DNA of 64,000 nt from Phaeodactylibacter xiamenensis (GCF_000759025.1 NZ_JPOS01000082.1:124001-188000), one strand, 5' to 3'; shown: positions 17,669-26,329, numbered from the stretch's first letter. Notes: a model not told the origin generated them from the sequence alone. Made by a program: numbers and translations.

Positions 17669-19219
17669 TTAAAAATCGTTGATATGGACCTTAATATATT
17701 CAGCCCGCTTGAGTATCGCCTCCTGCTGCTCGCTATCCATTTTGTTCCAGATGCGGTACATCATACCGATGCGCGGGTTGTTGCCTAATTTATCGTTGTG
17801 GCGGTCGTAAAAGTCCCAATAGAGGCTATTGAAAGGGCAGGCATCCTTGCCGACTTTCTTCTTCCGGTCGTAGGCGCAGTTGGTGCAGTGGTCGCTCATT
17901 TTATGCATGTAATTGGCGCTGGAGACGTAGGGCTTGGTGCCAACGATGCCGCCATCCGCAAACTGGCTCATGCCGCGGGTGTTGGTGATTTCAACCCACT
18001 CAATGGCATCCATATAAATACCGAGATACCACTGATCAAGCTCATCGGGGTCGACCCCAAGGAGGAGGGCGAAGTTGCCGGTGACCATGAGGCGCTGAAT
18101 GTGATGGGCGTAGGCGTGGTCCAGCGACTGGTTTACAGCCGTATGCAGGCATTTCATCTTCGTATCGCCGGTCCAGTACCAGTCGGGTAGGGGAGCCTTG
18201 TGTTCGAAGTAGTTTAGCTTGGCATACTCCGGCATTTTGGCCCAGTAAATGCCCCGCATGAATTCCCGCCAACCGATGATCTGCCGCACAAAACCCTCAA
18301 TTTGCGAGATGTCAATTTGCTCCTGATGACCTTCCCAGTAATCGACGCATGCTTCCACAACCTCCAGAGGTGAAAGCAGCTTGGCGTTCATGGCGAAGGA
18401 TAATTTAGAGTGGAATAGCAGGTAGTCCCGGTCCGTCATCGCATCCTGATAGGTGCCGAACAGGTGGAGGCGGATTTTAGTGAAATGCTCCAGCAGGTCC
18501 AGGCTTTCTTCCCGGGTAACCGGCCAGTAGTAGTACTCCGGATCAATTCTGCCAATCGTTTCCACACCAGCAGCTTTGATCAGCTCCACGATTTCGGTGA
18601 CATCGCGTTTGAAGTGCAGGGGTTTGGGGATGTCCTGCTTTTTAGGCAGCTTTTTGCGGTTGTCCTGATCGTAGTTCCATTGACCGGTCAGTGGCGTTTT
18701 GCCATCTTCTTCCATCAGGATGTTGTGCCGTTTGCGCATATCCCGGTAGAAGGTTTCAAGGAGGTAAGTTTTCTTGCCGGCAAAGAAGGATTCCACATCG
18801 TCCCGGGCGGTCAGGAAATGTTCGGTATCCACCGCTTCGGTCTCGATGTCCAACTGCCCGCACAGGCTTTTGAGCTCGTGGTCGAGGCGGTATTCGTCCG
18901 GCAGTTGATATTCAAAACGTTGAATGGAGTACTTTTCGATTAGCGCTTTAATGTTGGCGGTCACCGAATGTTGATTGCGCTCTTCATCCAGGGTGTAGTA
19001 CAGCACTTCGTGACCGTCCTGGCGCAGGTAGTCTGCAAAGTGGCGCATAGCTAGAAAAAAACCGACGACTTTTTGGACGTGGTGCCGGACATAGCCCGTC
19101 TCGTTTTTCATTTCTGCCAGAAAGTAGAGGGTATCGGCTTCTTTATCTTCGTACCAAGAGTGTTTGTGATTGAGCTGATCGCCCAAAACAAGCCGGAGCG
19201 TGCGGTAAGATTTTGACAT
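17669..19219 (-). CDS. phrB: photolyase/cryptochrome family protein with Fe-S cluster, (6-4) photolyase PhrB type
   Basis: 516 residues. It begins LRLVLGDQLNHKHSW, the signature of the deoxyribodipyrimidine photolyase-related family (FeS-BCP group). The N-terminal alpha/beta domain should hold an antenna chromophore and the C-terminal helical half holds FAD. The four Cys that bind the 4Fe-4S cluster in this group are at 357, 445, 448 and 461, in MKCLH, HCTNC and DACPF. Expected function is light-driven repair of (6-4) pyrimidine photoproducts, which is the activity of Agrobacterium PhrB. The ATG at 19217-19219 is divergent from the ABC transporter genes. Family and cofactor set are well supported; repair specificity is by family. 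Confidence 0.9.
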   Translation of the reverse strand: MSKSYRTLRLVLGDQLNHKHSWYEDKEADTLYFLAEMKNETGYVRHHVQKVVGFFLAMRHFADYLRQDGHEVLYYTLDEERNQHSVTANIKALIEKYSIQRFEYQLPDEYRLDHELKSLCGQLDIETEAVDTEHFLTARDDVESFFAGKKTYLLETFYRDMRKRHNILMEEDGKTPLTGQWNYDQDNRKKLPKKQDIPKPLHFKRDVTEIVELIKAAGVETIGRIDPEYYYWPVTREESLDLLEHFTKIRLHLFGTYQDAMTDRDYLLFHSKLSFAMNAKLLSPLEVVEACVDYWEGHQEQIDISQIEGFVRQIIGWREFMRGIYWAKMPEYAKLNYFEHKAPLPDWYWTGDTKMKCLHTAVNQSLDHAYAHHIQRLMVTGNFALLLGVDPDELDQWYLGIYMDAIEWVEITNTRGMSQFADGGIVGTKPYVSSANYMHKMSDHCTNCAYDRKKKVGKDACPFNSLYWDFYDRHNDKLGNNPRIGMMYRIWNKMDSEQQEAILKRAEYIKVHINDF

Positions 19220-19358
19220 ATTCAGTTGATGGTGTTCGGGGATGAAACGTGAATCCGGTCACTTGGTTCATCTAAAAAATCGGGTCGTTTAGCCTAAAAA
19301 AGCCATTCGCTCCGGTGAATTCCGTTTATTAGGTTCACTATTGGAAAAACGACCTCAA

Positions 19359-20252
19359 ATGAATGTATTACGAATCAACGGGTTGACAAAAAGGTACGGC
19401 CGCATCACAGCAGTGGATGAACTCAGTCTGGAAGTGGAGCAGGGGATGGCTTACGGTATCCTTGGGCCGAATGGGAGTGGGAAAACCACCACTCTGGGGA
19501 TGGTTCTGGACATTACACACCCGGACAGCGGTTCCTTCGAGTGGTTTGAAGGGCAGTATGGCCGTGATGCCCGCCGTCATGTAGGTGCTTTGCTGGAAAC
19601 GCCCAACTTTTATCCCTACCTCAACGCCATCGACAACCTGGTGATCGTAGCCCACATCAAACAGGTAAAAGCACCCCGCTTTGAGGAGTTGTTGAAACTG
19701 GTCAATCTTTACGAGCGGCGTACTTCCAAATTCCGCACCTACTCTCTGGGTATGAAACAGCGCCTGGCTATTGCCTCGGCAATGGTCGGCGATCCGGAAG
19801 TACTTATTTTTGATGAACCCACCAACGGGCTCGACCCTCAGGGTATAGCCGAAATTCGGAACACCCTGCAACGAATAGCCGAGACAGGCAAGACCATCAT
19901 TATGGCCAGCCATATCCTGGATGAGGTGGAAAAGGTTTGTTCCCATGTCGCCATTATCAAGAATGGGCATCTACTCGCTTCCGGCACGGTAGGTGCGATC
20001 ATTAGCGACGACTTTCTGGTGGAAATCGCTGCCGAGGACATGCCTGGGCTGCAAGCTGCTTTCAAGACAGATAACCGCATCAAAAAAGCAGAATTGCAGG
20101 ACAATGGAATCCTGCTGCTGCACCTGGAAAATGAGACGCTGGCTGCCGCGATCAATGAGTGGGCGTTCAGTAAGGGACACACCCTTTCTCACCTGCGCAT
20201 CGTAAAGAAAAGCCTGGAAGCTGAATTTTTGGAAATCACCGCCAACCAATAA
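19359..20252 (+). CDS. ABC transporter ATP-binding protein
   Basis: 297 residues from the ATG at 19359. Walker A is GPNGSGKTTT (Lys42), the signature loop is YSLGMKQRLAIA, Walker B is VLIFDEPTNGLDPQG (Asp152, Glu153), and the switch His lies in IMASHILDE. This is the CcmA/DrrA-type ATPase, which pairs with a separate permease. It is followed 5 bp later by a permease gene, so the two form a transporter that exports or moves an unknown substrate across the inner membrane. The C-terminal ~80 residues are the usual regulatory extension of this family. Assignment is certain; substrate cannot be read. Confidence 0.92.
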   Translation: MNVLRINGLTKRYGRITAVDELSLEVEQGMAYGILGPNGSGKTTTLGMVLDITHPDSGSFEWFEGQYGRDARRHVGALLETPNFYPYLNAIDNLVIVAHIKQVKAPRFEELLKLVNLYERRTSKFRTYSLGMKQRLAIASAMVGDPEVLIFDEPTNGLDPQGIAEIRNTLQRIAETGKTIIMASHILDEVEKVCSHVAIIKNGHLLASGTVGAIISDDFLVEIAAEDMPGLQAAFKTDNRIKKAELQDNGILLLHLENETLAAAINEWAFSKGHTLSHLRIVKKSLEAEFLEITANQ

Positions 20253-20257
20253 ACCTC

Positions 20258-21064
20258 ATGTTGTATTTACTCCGACTGGAATGGAAGAAAATCCGGAAGC
20301 TGACCTCTTTCCGGCTCTTTTCGGTTTGTTACCTCATTTTGCTGCCCGCTATACTACTGACGGGATTGCGGTTTGATGAGCTGCCGCCGCCTATTAACTC
20401 CAATGAGGTGTTTTTCATGTTTCCTACCGTATGGCAGTATCTGGGCTACATCGGCAACTGGTTGTGCTTCTTTTTCTTTGGTTTCTTATCCATAGTTGTA
20501 GTGACAACAGAGCATAGCTATCGCACTATGCGACAGAACATCATCACTGGGCTGAGCCGGCAACAGTATTTCCTCAGCAAGTTTTACCTGATCGTGGTGG
20601 TGAGTTTACTGGCAGCGCTATACTATGCCCTGTGTGGTTTTACCATCGGGTACCTGAACACGGAAGCCATCTACTGGCACAAAGTCTGGCAGCATGCTGA
20701 TTATATCCCCCGTTACTTCCTCATGTGCTTCGGGTACATGAGCTTTGGCCTCTTTCTGGGCTTTATGATCCGGCGTACGGGGATTGCCCTGTTTCTTTAC
20801 CTGGCTTACATCATGTTCATTGAGCTTATCCTAAGGTGGGGTGTACACCTGCAAATCGTAGAGCACCGCAGCATGCATTTTTATCCGATGAATGCAGTAG
20901 AAGATCTGGTTGCTCTGCCTTTCCTGGAGATGGCCGATGAATTCACCTCAAAGTATGGATTTAGCATCTATTTACAGCCCTGGGAAGCTTCAATTACCGT
21001 GCTCGTTTACAGCGCCTTGTTCCTCTACCTGGCTTACTGGCGGGTAACCCGCAGCGATTTGTGA
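20258..21064 (+). CDS. ABC transporter permease (ABC-2 type)
   Basis: 268 residues with about six hydrophobic segments. They begin at LFSVCYLILLPAILLTGL and include GNWLCFFFFGFLSIVVV, FYLIVVVSLLAALYYA and a final VLVYSALFLYLAYW. The amphipathic leader MLYLLRLEWKKIRK and the RTMRQNIITGLSRQQYF loop after the second segment are typical of gliding-motility/ABC-2 permeases. It is translationally close to the ATPase gene (5 bp gap), so the pair makes one transporter. It could resemble copper-processing or bacteriocin-immunity exporters, but nothing specific can be assigned. Confidence 0.85.
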   Translation: MLYLLRLEWKKIRKLTSFRLFSVCYLILLPAILLTGLRFDELPPPINSNEVFFMFPTVWQYLGYIGNWLCFFFFGFLSIVVVTTEHSYRTMRQNIITGLSRQQYFLSKFYLIVVVSLLAALYYALCGFTIGYLNTEAIYWHKVWQHADYIPRYFLMCFGYMSFGLFLGFMIRRTGIALFLYLAYIMFIELILRWGVHLQIVEHRSMHFYPMNAVEDLVALPFLEMADEFTSKYGFSIYLQPWEASITVLVYSALFLYLAYWRVTRSDL

Positions 21065-21085
21065 ACAGAACCGGGGCATAAGGGT

Positions 21086-21116
21086 TTGATGTTGTGGAGT
21101 CCGGGACGTATCTTTG
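21086..21116 (+). promoter_or_regulatory. rimO promoter (TTG-N20-TATCTTTG)
   Basis: TTG at 21086-21088 and TATCTTTG at 21109-21116 are separated by 20 nt, an exact fit to the Bacteroidota consensus TTG-N17-23-TAnnTTTG. The -7 box ends 21 bp before the ATG at 21138. It starts 22 bp after the permease stop codon, so rimO is likely expressed on its own. Confidence 0.7.
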
Positions 21117-21137
21117 CGGGCTCGAAACGGGAATAAC

Positions 21138-22451
21138 ATGAAAACCAAGACCTTAAAGCAGGATAAAGTCAACGTCATCACCCTGGGCTGCTCCAAAAAC
21201 CTGGTGGATTCTGAGAATATCATCACTCAGTTGCGGGGCAATGACTACGAGGTGGTGCACGACAGCAATGACGAGGATGCTAACGTGGTCATCGTGAACA
21301 CCTGCGGCTTCATCGACCTGGCCAAGGAGGAGTCTGTCAATACCATTCTGGATTATGCGGAGATCAAAAAGCAGGGCGGCATTGACAAGCTCTATGTTAC
21401 CGGTTGCCTTTCTCAGCGCTACAAGGACGACCTGGAGCAGGAAATCCCCGAAGTGGATGCCTACTTTGGCACCCTGGAGCTGCCTGGCCTCTTGGCCAAA
21501 CTCAATGCTGACTACAAGCATGAGTTGATCGGGGAGCGCATCACCACCACGCCCCAGCACTATGCTTACCTGAAAATATCTGAAGGCTGCAACCGGACCT
21601 GCGCTTTCTGCGCCATCCCCCTGATGCGGGGCAAGCACGTGTCCAAGCCTATCGAAGCACTGGTGGAAGAAGCCAAAAACCTCGCCCGTTTTGGCGTCAA
21701 GGAGCTGATGCTCATCGCTCAGGAACTGACCTACTATGGGCTGGACATCTACAAAAAACGCGAACTGCCCCGTTTGCTTCATGCCCTTGCTGATGTGGAA
21801 GGCATTGAGTGGATCCGTCTGCACTACGCCTATCCCAGCAAGTTCCCGACGGAAATCTTTGATGTGATGGCCTCGCGCCCGGAAATCTGCAATTACCTGG
21901 ACATGCCACTTCAGCATGCCAATAACGCGGTGCTTGACCGTATGCGCCGGCAAATTACAAGAGAGGAAACCGTAGAATTGGTTCGAACTGCCCGGGAAAA
22001 AGTACCTGATCTAACCCTTAGGACCACTTTACTTGTGGGTTTCCCCGGAGAAACAGAAGAGGAATTCCAGGACCTTTGCGATTTCGTGGAGGAAATGCGG
22101 TTCGATCGTCTTGGTGTATTTCAGTATTCTCACGAGGAAAGCACGATCGCTTATGAACTGGAGGATAACGTGCCCGCTGAAACCAAAGCCGAAAGGGCGA
22201 ATCGCATTATGGAGATACAACAAGCCATATCAGAGACCAAAAACCAGGAAAAAGTAGGGCAAACCCTGAAAGTCCTCTTCGACCGAAAGGAAGGCGAGTT
22301 TTTTGTAGGCCGCACGGAGGGTGACAGTCCCGAGGTCGACAACGAAGTCCTGGTGAAAGCCGCTGAGTACTATGTGCGGGTGGGTGATTTTGCGGAAGTT
22401 CGCATTACGGAGGCTACGGATTATGATTTGTTTGGCGAGGTAGTCGAATAA
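21138..22451 (+). CDS. rimO: ribosomal protein S12 methylthiotransferase RimO
   Basis: 437 residues from the ATG at 21138. An in-frame TTG at 21114 overlaps the promoter and is unlikely. The N-terminal UPF0004 domain carries three cluster Cys (18, 56 and 90, in TLGCSKN, VNTCGF and VTGCLS). The radical SAM domain has CNRTCAFC (Cys151, 155 and 158), and a TRAM domain closes the protein. RimO adds a methylthio group to the conserved Asp of ribosomal protein S12. NVITLGCSKNLVDSE and the short QELTYYG segment set it apart from the tRNA enzyme MiaB. It is a housekeeping gene and the last one before the accessory island. Confidence 0.95.
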   Translation: MKTKTLKQDKVNVITLGCSKNLVDSENIITQLRGNDYEVVHDSNDEDANVVIVNTCGFIDLAKEESVNTILDYAEIKKQGGIDKLYVTGCLSQRYKDDLEQEIPEVDAYFGTLELPGLLAKLNADYKHELIGERITTTPQHYAYLKISEGCNRTCAFCAIPLMRGKHVSKPIEALVEEAKNLARFGVKELMLIAQELTYYGLDIYKKRELPRLLHALADVEGIEWIRLHYAYPSKFPTEIFDVMASRPEICNYLDMPLQHANNAVLDRMRRQITREETVELVRTAREKVPDLTLRTTLLVGFPGETEEEFQDLCDFVEEMRFDRLGVFQYSHEESTIAYELEDNVPAETKAERANRIMEIQQAISETKNQEKVGQTLKVLFDRKEGEFFVGRTEGDSPEVDNEVLVKAAEYYVRVGDFAEVRITEATDYDLFGEVVE

Positions 22452-22994
22452 CAGCCTGCGTATAACAAACTGCACCAAACAGAATGTGAACACCAGCTGT
22501 CAATACCAGGGGTGCAACCCTCTACATTAAGCGTGATAGCTGCGGGGTGTGAGCTTCCCAATCTGCTCCAGCTTATCCACGAATGCTGCCAGGCTATTAA
22601 GGTAGTGCAATTGTTATGCATACAATAACCGCTTGTTTTTTCCTTCCCTGAGTATACATCACTGTTCCCTGAGTTTCTCTCGGAATCTTTACCCTTTGAG
22701 TCTACATTTGAAACGGTACAAAGCAGAGGAAAGGGTTCGCAACACTACTAAATCAGCCTTCTTTTCAAAGTGGCTGTTTTGTAAGATGGATTCCATTCGG
22801 TACCTTTAGAGAACCAGTATGCCATTAACTCCAATCTGGTGTTTTGGTAGTGGCAGTGTGGTAACCATTTTCCCTCTTTTTAAATAAAGCTCTACATCGT
22901 CAAATGCTTGTGAAGCCCTGGTTATTACAGGTCGTTTTGCAAGCTATAGCATGTATTGGAAAGTCTGGCTCTTGCTCTGTAAAAAGCAAAGCAT
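22452..22994. other. 543-bp intergenic stretch, no supported gene
   Basis: This is an AT-richer leader between rimO and the first regulator. I see no hairpin terminator, promoter consensus or RNA gene. A 28-codon minus-strand frame at ~22528-22614 (TTG start, ending LEQIGKLTPRSYHA then a stop) has a coding-like look and could be the tail of a lost gene. It is too short to call. Confidence 0.5.
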
Positions 22995-23735
22995 ATGAAA
23001 AACGCAGGCAACATAAGGGGGGCATTCAATAGCCGATCAAAGAAGGTCAGGTTTCAGATACTGCTGGCAGTGGCAGACCGGTCAACGCTGGAGCAGGTCG
23101 AACCGCATTTGCCAGATATTTTCGAAATAATAATCTGGGAGTTGACTGTCCCAGGTATGCCGCGGCAAAGTGTAAAGCATGATGTTGTCGTTTTGGTGGG
23201 GCGGGCAGCGCTGTCCTATTTGGAAAAAGTAAAATTACTGGCAGACTCGCAAACCCCAATTATTGGGTATGAATTGAAGGCTGATGCAGATGCGCGGGTG
23301 CAAGCCAGGGCAGGAGGGGTCATCAGTTTAGTTAACCGCTCACCGGAAGAAACAGAGTTGATTATAGCTATAGAAAACGTATTGTCCTGGGTGTCAAACC
23401 AGGGAGCGAAAAAAGAGCAGAATGCGGATTTTAAGAAAGAACTGTTAGCCGCCCTGGGCTATCTGTTTAAAGAACAGCCATCATTCGGCATTCAGGATTT
23501 GTCACAGAATATGAAACTAAGCCACGCCGCGCTATACCGGAAGGTTCGGGAGGTTTACAATCTATCTCCAAACCGGCTTATTGCAGCTTACCGGTCGCAG
23601 CAGACCGCAATATTGCTAGCCAGAAGCGAGCTGAATATTACGGAGATCGCCTACATCTGTGGGTTTTCAAGTACAACCTACCGCGCGCGACGAAATTTAA
23701 ACAATTTTACTGGAATAAACCAAGTAGTTCAGTAA
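22995..23735 (+). CDS. AraC-type regulator with degenerate receiver domain; decaying paralogue, frameshifted at the C-terminus
   Basis: 246 codons. The N-terminal ~130 residues look like a receiver-fold domain with strands such as VVVLVGRAALSYL and PIIGYELKADADARV, but without the phosphoacceptor Asp. Residues ~145-246 are an AraC-type double helix-turn-helix (LSHAALYRKVREVYNLSPNR, then ITEIAYICGFSS). Compared with the copy at 24249 the end is damaged: YRARRNLNNFTGIN replaces YLARQFKKVHGIT through small compensating indels. A 1-base loss then brings an early stop at 23735, about 17 codons short of the ancestral one, whose position is still visible at 23776-23778. It may be non-functional. The intact N-terminal region and first HTH argue that decay is recent, or that the short form is used. 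Confidence 0.7.
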   Translation: MKNAGNIRGAFNSRSKKVRFQILLAVADRSTLEQVEPHLPDIFEIIIWELTVPGMPRQSVKHDVVVLVGRAALSYLEKVKLLADSQTPIIGYELKADADARVQARAGGVISLVNRSPEETELIIAIENVLSWVSNQGAKKEQNADFKKELLAALGYLFKEQPSFGIQDLSQNMKLSHAALYRKVREVYNLSPNRLIAAYRSQQTAILLARSELNITEIAYICGFSSTTYRARRNLNNFTGINQVVQ

Positions 23736-23979
23736 ATATAGTTTGTTGCTTGCCTGATTTATTCGAATAATTGAATGATTTGTACGGCTTTAAAGTAATA
23801 ATATATTCTAATTTTGATTGGTCAGCGGTAGTGTTCGGTTAAGAAACCCAGGGCTTTCAAAAAAGTCTTAGTTGTCAATTGTTTACAGAGGTTTTTTAGA
23901 AAACGATTGCCCCCTAGAGAGGACTCAATTTTGCATCCAAAAGATGTCTCCTGACAAATCAAAACAAGTAAACCTCTAC

Positions 23980-24192
23980 TTAGCACCTTAACCACGATTT
24001 TAATGCTCCAGCTTTACGAATGTCGGCCCTGTTTTTCAACAGGTGGAATGTAGAGAATTCCTTAAAGTTGGTAAACAGTACTGGCGTATCGAAAAGTTCT
24101 GCTGGTTTGCCTTCCAATAATCCGGAATTTTTCTTCACGGTATGTAAGGGCAATTGAAATGCTTTCAAAGCATTGAGGAACCATTTAGAATT
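23980..24192 (-). pseudogene. possible gene fragment, unidentified
   Basis: The minus strand is open for ~70 codons with no ATG start; the first start-like codon is a TTG at 24168. It reads SKWFLNALKAFQLPLHTVK, then LLEGKPAELFDTPVLFTNF, and ends KAGALKSWLRC and a stop. Codon choice and composition look protein-like, but I do not recognise the family. It may be the tail of a gene lost when the regulator region was rearranged, or chance. Confidence 0.25.
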
Positions 24193-24214
24193 GTTTTATT
24201 CTCTTTTAATTAAC

Positions 24215-24232
24215 CAGCACGCAATTGTGCTG
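24215..24232. promoter_or_regulatory. dyad upstream of the second regulator
   Basis: CAGCAC (24215-24220), a 6-nt spacer, then GTGCTG (24227-24232), ending 16 bp before the ATG at 24249. The position suits an autoregulatory operator, but no second copy of the site was found. Confidence 0.25.
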
Positions 24233-24248
24233 AACATTTACTGCATAC

Positions 24249-25034
24249 ATGGATAGCTTAAACAACAAAGAGGTCTCTGCTGATAGCCAACTCAGCAGGG
24301 CTAAATGTTGGATATTGCTAATAGGCTCAAACCAGCTTGTTTTGGAGAAGGTCAAAGAGTTTTTATCAAAGAACTACGAAGCAGATGTTTTAGACCTGAC
24401 TTTTCCAGATAACCTTCGCGAGATATTAAAATATGATGTTTTAGTACTGGTAGGGCGAATAGCCCTTAGCTATTTGGCAAAAGCTAAATCCATAGTTGAC
24501 TGTCAGATACCAATTATTGGGTATGAATTGAAAACTAATACAGATGAGCGGTTGCGAGCTAGGTTACACGGAGTAATCAGCTTTGTTGAGTCCTCATTTG
24601 AAGAAGTGGAGTTGGTCCTAGCTATAGAAACCGTAATTCAATTGGTAAACTTGCGACCGCTGCAGCGAGAAAAGGGTGCCAATTTCAAAAAGGAATTATT
24701 AGCAGCCATAAAGCATTTGCTTGAAGTGCAGCCTTCGTTCAACGTGGAGGAATTATGCCGGTACATGAAGCTAAGCCACTCCACGCTTTACCGGAAGGTC
24801 CAGGAAACCTTTGAAAAGTCCCCTAGTCGACTTATAGCTTTTTGCAAATTGCAGCAGGCAGGAATAATGCTAGCTGAGAGAGATGAGCTAAATATTACAG
24901 AGATTGCTTACGCCTGTGGGTTTTCAAGTTCAACCTACCTAGCCCGGCAATTTAAAAAGGTTCACGGGATTACGCCCAGGCAATTCAGGAAAGCGGGTTT
25001 ATCGTATACCCAATTTGTGCGAGTAATTGAATGA
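24249..25034 (+). CDS. AraC-type transcriptional regulator with degenerate receiver domain
   Basis: 261 residues, the intact copy of the tandem pair. Residues ~20-140 form a receiver-like alpha/beta domain (CWILLIGSNQLVLEKV, then YDVLVLVGRIALSYL and PIIGYELK). The usual DxxLLD phospho-site is absent, so it is not expected to be controlled by phosphorylation. Residues ~160-255 hold an AraC HTH pair, LSHSTLYRKVQETFEKSPSR and LNITEIAYACGFSSSTYLAR, ending ITPRQFRKAG. It probably binds DNA and controls nearby genes. The collar-protein gene starts 64 bp downstream with a conserved promoter, making it and the giant surface-protein genes natural targets (inference). The upstream paralogue at 22995 is damaged. 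Confidence 0.85.
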   Translation: MDSLNNKEVSADSQLSRAKCWILLIGSNQLVLEKVKEFLSKNYEADVLDLTFPDNLREILKYDVLVLVGRIALSYLAKAKSIVDCQIPIIGYELKTNTDERLRARLHGVISFVESSFEEVELVLAIETVIQLVNLRPLQREKGANFKKELLAAIKHLLEVQPSFNVEELCRYMKLSHSTLYRKVQETFEKSPSRLIAFCKLQQAGIMLAERDELNITEIAYACGFSSSTYLARQFKKVHGITPRQFRKAGLSYTQFVRVIE

Positions 25035-25035
25035 A

Positions 25036-25072
25036 TTGTGCGGTTTCAATTCAATCATGTCTTCTAATTTTG
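25036..25072 (+). promoter_or_regulatory. promoter region of the collar-protein gene, duplicated at 23780-23816
   Basis: TAATTTTG at 25065-25072 is an exact -7 box, 26 bp before the ATG at 25099. A TTG lies at 25036-25038, 26 nt upstream, longer than the usual 17-23. The same TTG-N26-TAATTTTG geometry is kept in the other copy (23780-23816), which suggests the arrangement is functional, perhaps activator-dependent. Confidence 0.55.
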
Positions 25073-25098
25073 AGAAGCAAATCAAAATAAACAATCTT

Positions 25099-26226
25099 AT
25101 GAAAAACCCAAACCTATCAAGGGGCATCTGTTCTTTTTGTCCGTTACATGCCTTCTCTGTTGCGTTGTTAACCGTGACGTTGCTAGGCTTGCCTTCCATC
25201 CTTTACAGCCAGGTGCCAAATAGCATAAGTTATCAGGCAGTAGTTAGAGATGCTAGTAACAACCTGGTATCAAGCCAGAATATAGCTGTACGTATATCTA
25301 TTCTGAAAAACAGCCCAAGCGGAACCGTCGAATACCAGGAAATCCATGGTGATGTTGTCACGACAACAGCCGGTATCATGGGCTTCAATATTGGTGGAGG
25401 TACCCCTAGCCCTGGATCTGTATTTACTAATATAGACTGGAAAAACGGGTCGTACTTTGTCAAACAAGAGGTAGACCTGGAAAAGGATGGCACTTACGAT
25501 ATTTTTGGCGATGCTGTGCCCCTGCTTAGCGTACCTTATGCCCAGCACTCCAATACAGCTAACCGTGCCACAAGTGCTGCCACAGCAGACATGGCTAGTT
25601 CTGTATCGGGTTCCTTTCTTGGTGGCTTATCTTTGCCTGTAGGTACAGTACTTCCCTTCGCAGGACCTTCGGCATATGTTGATGCTAATTTGGATGGATG
25701 GCTTGTTTGTGACGGTCGTCCATTACAGCAGGCACAATACCCGGAATTGTTCGCTGTTATTGGTACTACTTACGGGAGTAATGGCGGGCAGTTCTTAATT
25801 CCCAATTTAAAAGGACGCTTTCCAGTTGGATTTGATAATCAGCAAACCGAGTTCAACACCACAGGAAAGACTGGTGGGAGCAAGTCATCTACCCTTAAGC
25901 CTGAAAACCTTGCTTCGCATGGACATGGAATAAATATCCTTAATATCGAGACTGATTCTGCAGGTGAACATAGTCATAAACTGGATTATCCGAAAAGTTC
26001 AGATGAAAATGGTAATGGATTTGTTTCAATTATGGGCGATGATGACAATCAGGGCCCCAGCTGGAATAATATAACTCCCGGCCCAAAGACAACTACGGAT
26101 GGAAAACATACTCATAAGTTTAATATACAAGGAGCTACAGATAATTATGGAGATGTAATTCCAACCCCATTTTCGAATCTCCCTCCCTATCTGACCATGA
26201 GCTTTATTATCAAGGTGCGACCGTGA
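25099..26226 (+). CDS. secreted phage tail-collar/tail-fibre-like protein
   Basis: 375 residues from the ATG at 25099. In-frame starts at 25027 and 25057 would place coding sequence over the promoter. A long leader with the hydrophobic core FSVALLTVTLLGLPSILYSQ looks like a signal peptide. Residues ~45-165 are a beta-rich segment common in Bacteroidota collar proteins (ISYQAVVRDASNNLV near the start, then VPYAQHSNTA). Residues ~180-250 match the phage Tail_Collar domain: LPVGTVLPFAG, DGWLVCDGRPL, then FLIPNLKGRFPVG. The tail resembles a T-even-like fibre tip, with HGHG, EHSHKL and KHTHKF motifs and a final LPPYLTMSFIIKV. No T9SS sorting domain is seen. It is likely a secreted trimeric binding protein and lies between the regulator and the giant proteins. 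Confidence 0.8.
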   Translation: MKNPNLSRGICSFCPLHAFSVALLTVTLLGLPSILYSQVPNSISYQAVVRDASNNLVSSQNIAVRISILKNSPSGTVEYQEIHGDVVTTTAGIMGFNIGGGTPSPGSVFTNIDWKNGSYFVKQEVDLEKDGTYDIFGDAVPLLSVPYAQHSNTANRATSAATADMASSVSGSFLGGLSLPVGTVLPFAGPSAYVDANLDGWLVCDGRPLQQAQYPELFAVIGTTYGSNGGQFLIPNLKGRFPVGFDNQQTEFNTTGKTGGSKSSTLKPENLASHGHGINILNIETDSAGEHSHKLDYPKSSDENGNGFVSIMGDDDNQGPSWNNITPGPKTTTDGKHTHKFNIQGATDNYGDVIPTPFSNLPPYLTMSFIIKVRP

Positions 26227-26329
26227 CGATATTGTCATTAGCTGATTTAAGAAGAGGGGGGTGAGGCTGACTGTATCGGTGTCTAATCCGGCTTCTACTT
26301 TTTGTCAATGACTAAATAACTGAATTCTC

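Larger units (their letters stand above)
23736..24248. other. 513-bp intergenic region with duplicated promoter and gene remnants
   Basis: Bases 23764-23817 align without gaps to 25020-25073, 43 of 54 identical by my hand count. The match includes the ancestral regulator stop and a TAATTTTG box (23809-23816). Bases ~23838-23862 still resemble the start of the collar gene, with its ATG changed to AAG. The rest carries a possible minus-strand gene fragment (23980-24192) and a small dyad before the next gene. Confidence 0.6.

Noticed and set aside
22528-22614. 28-codon minus-strand frame ending LTPRSYHA
   Set aside because: Looks coding-like but is too short, has no start other than TTG and no recognisable family; noted only within the intergenic entry.
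25027-25098. Earlier in-frame starts (25027 TTG, 25057 ATG) for the collar protein
   Set aside because: They would put coding sequence over the regulator stop and the TAATTTTG promoter box; the signal peptide fits the ATG at 25099.
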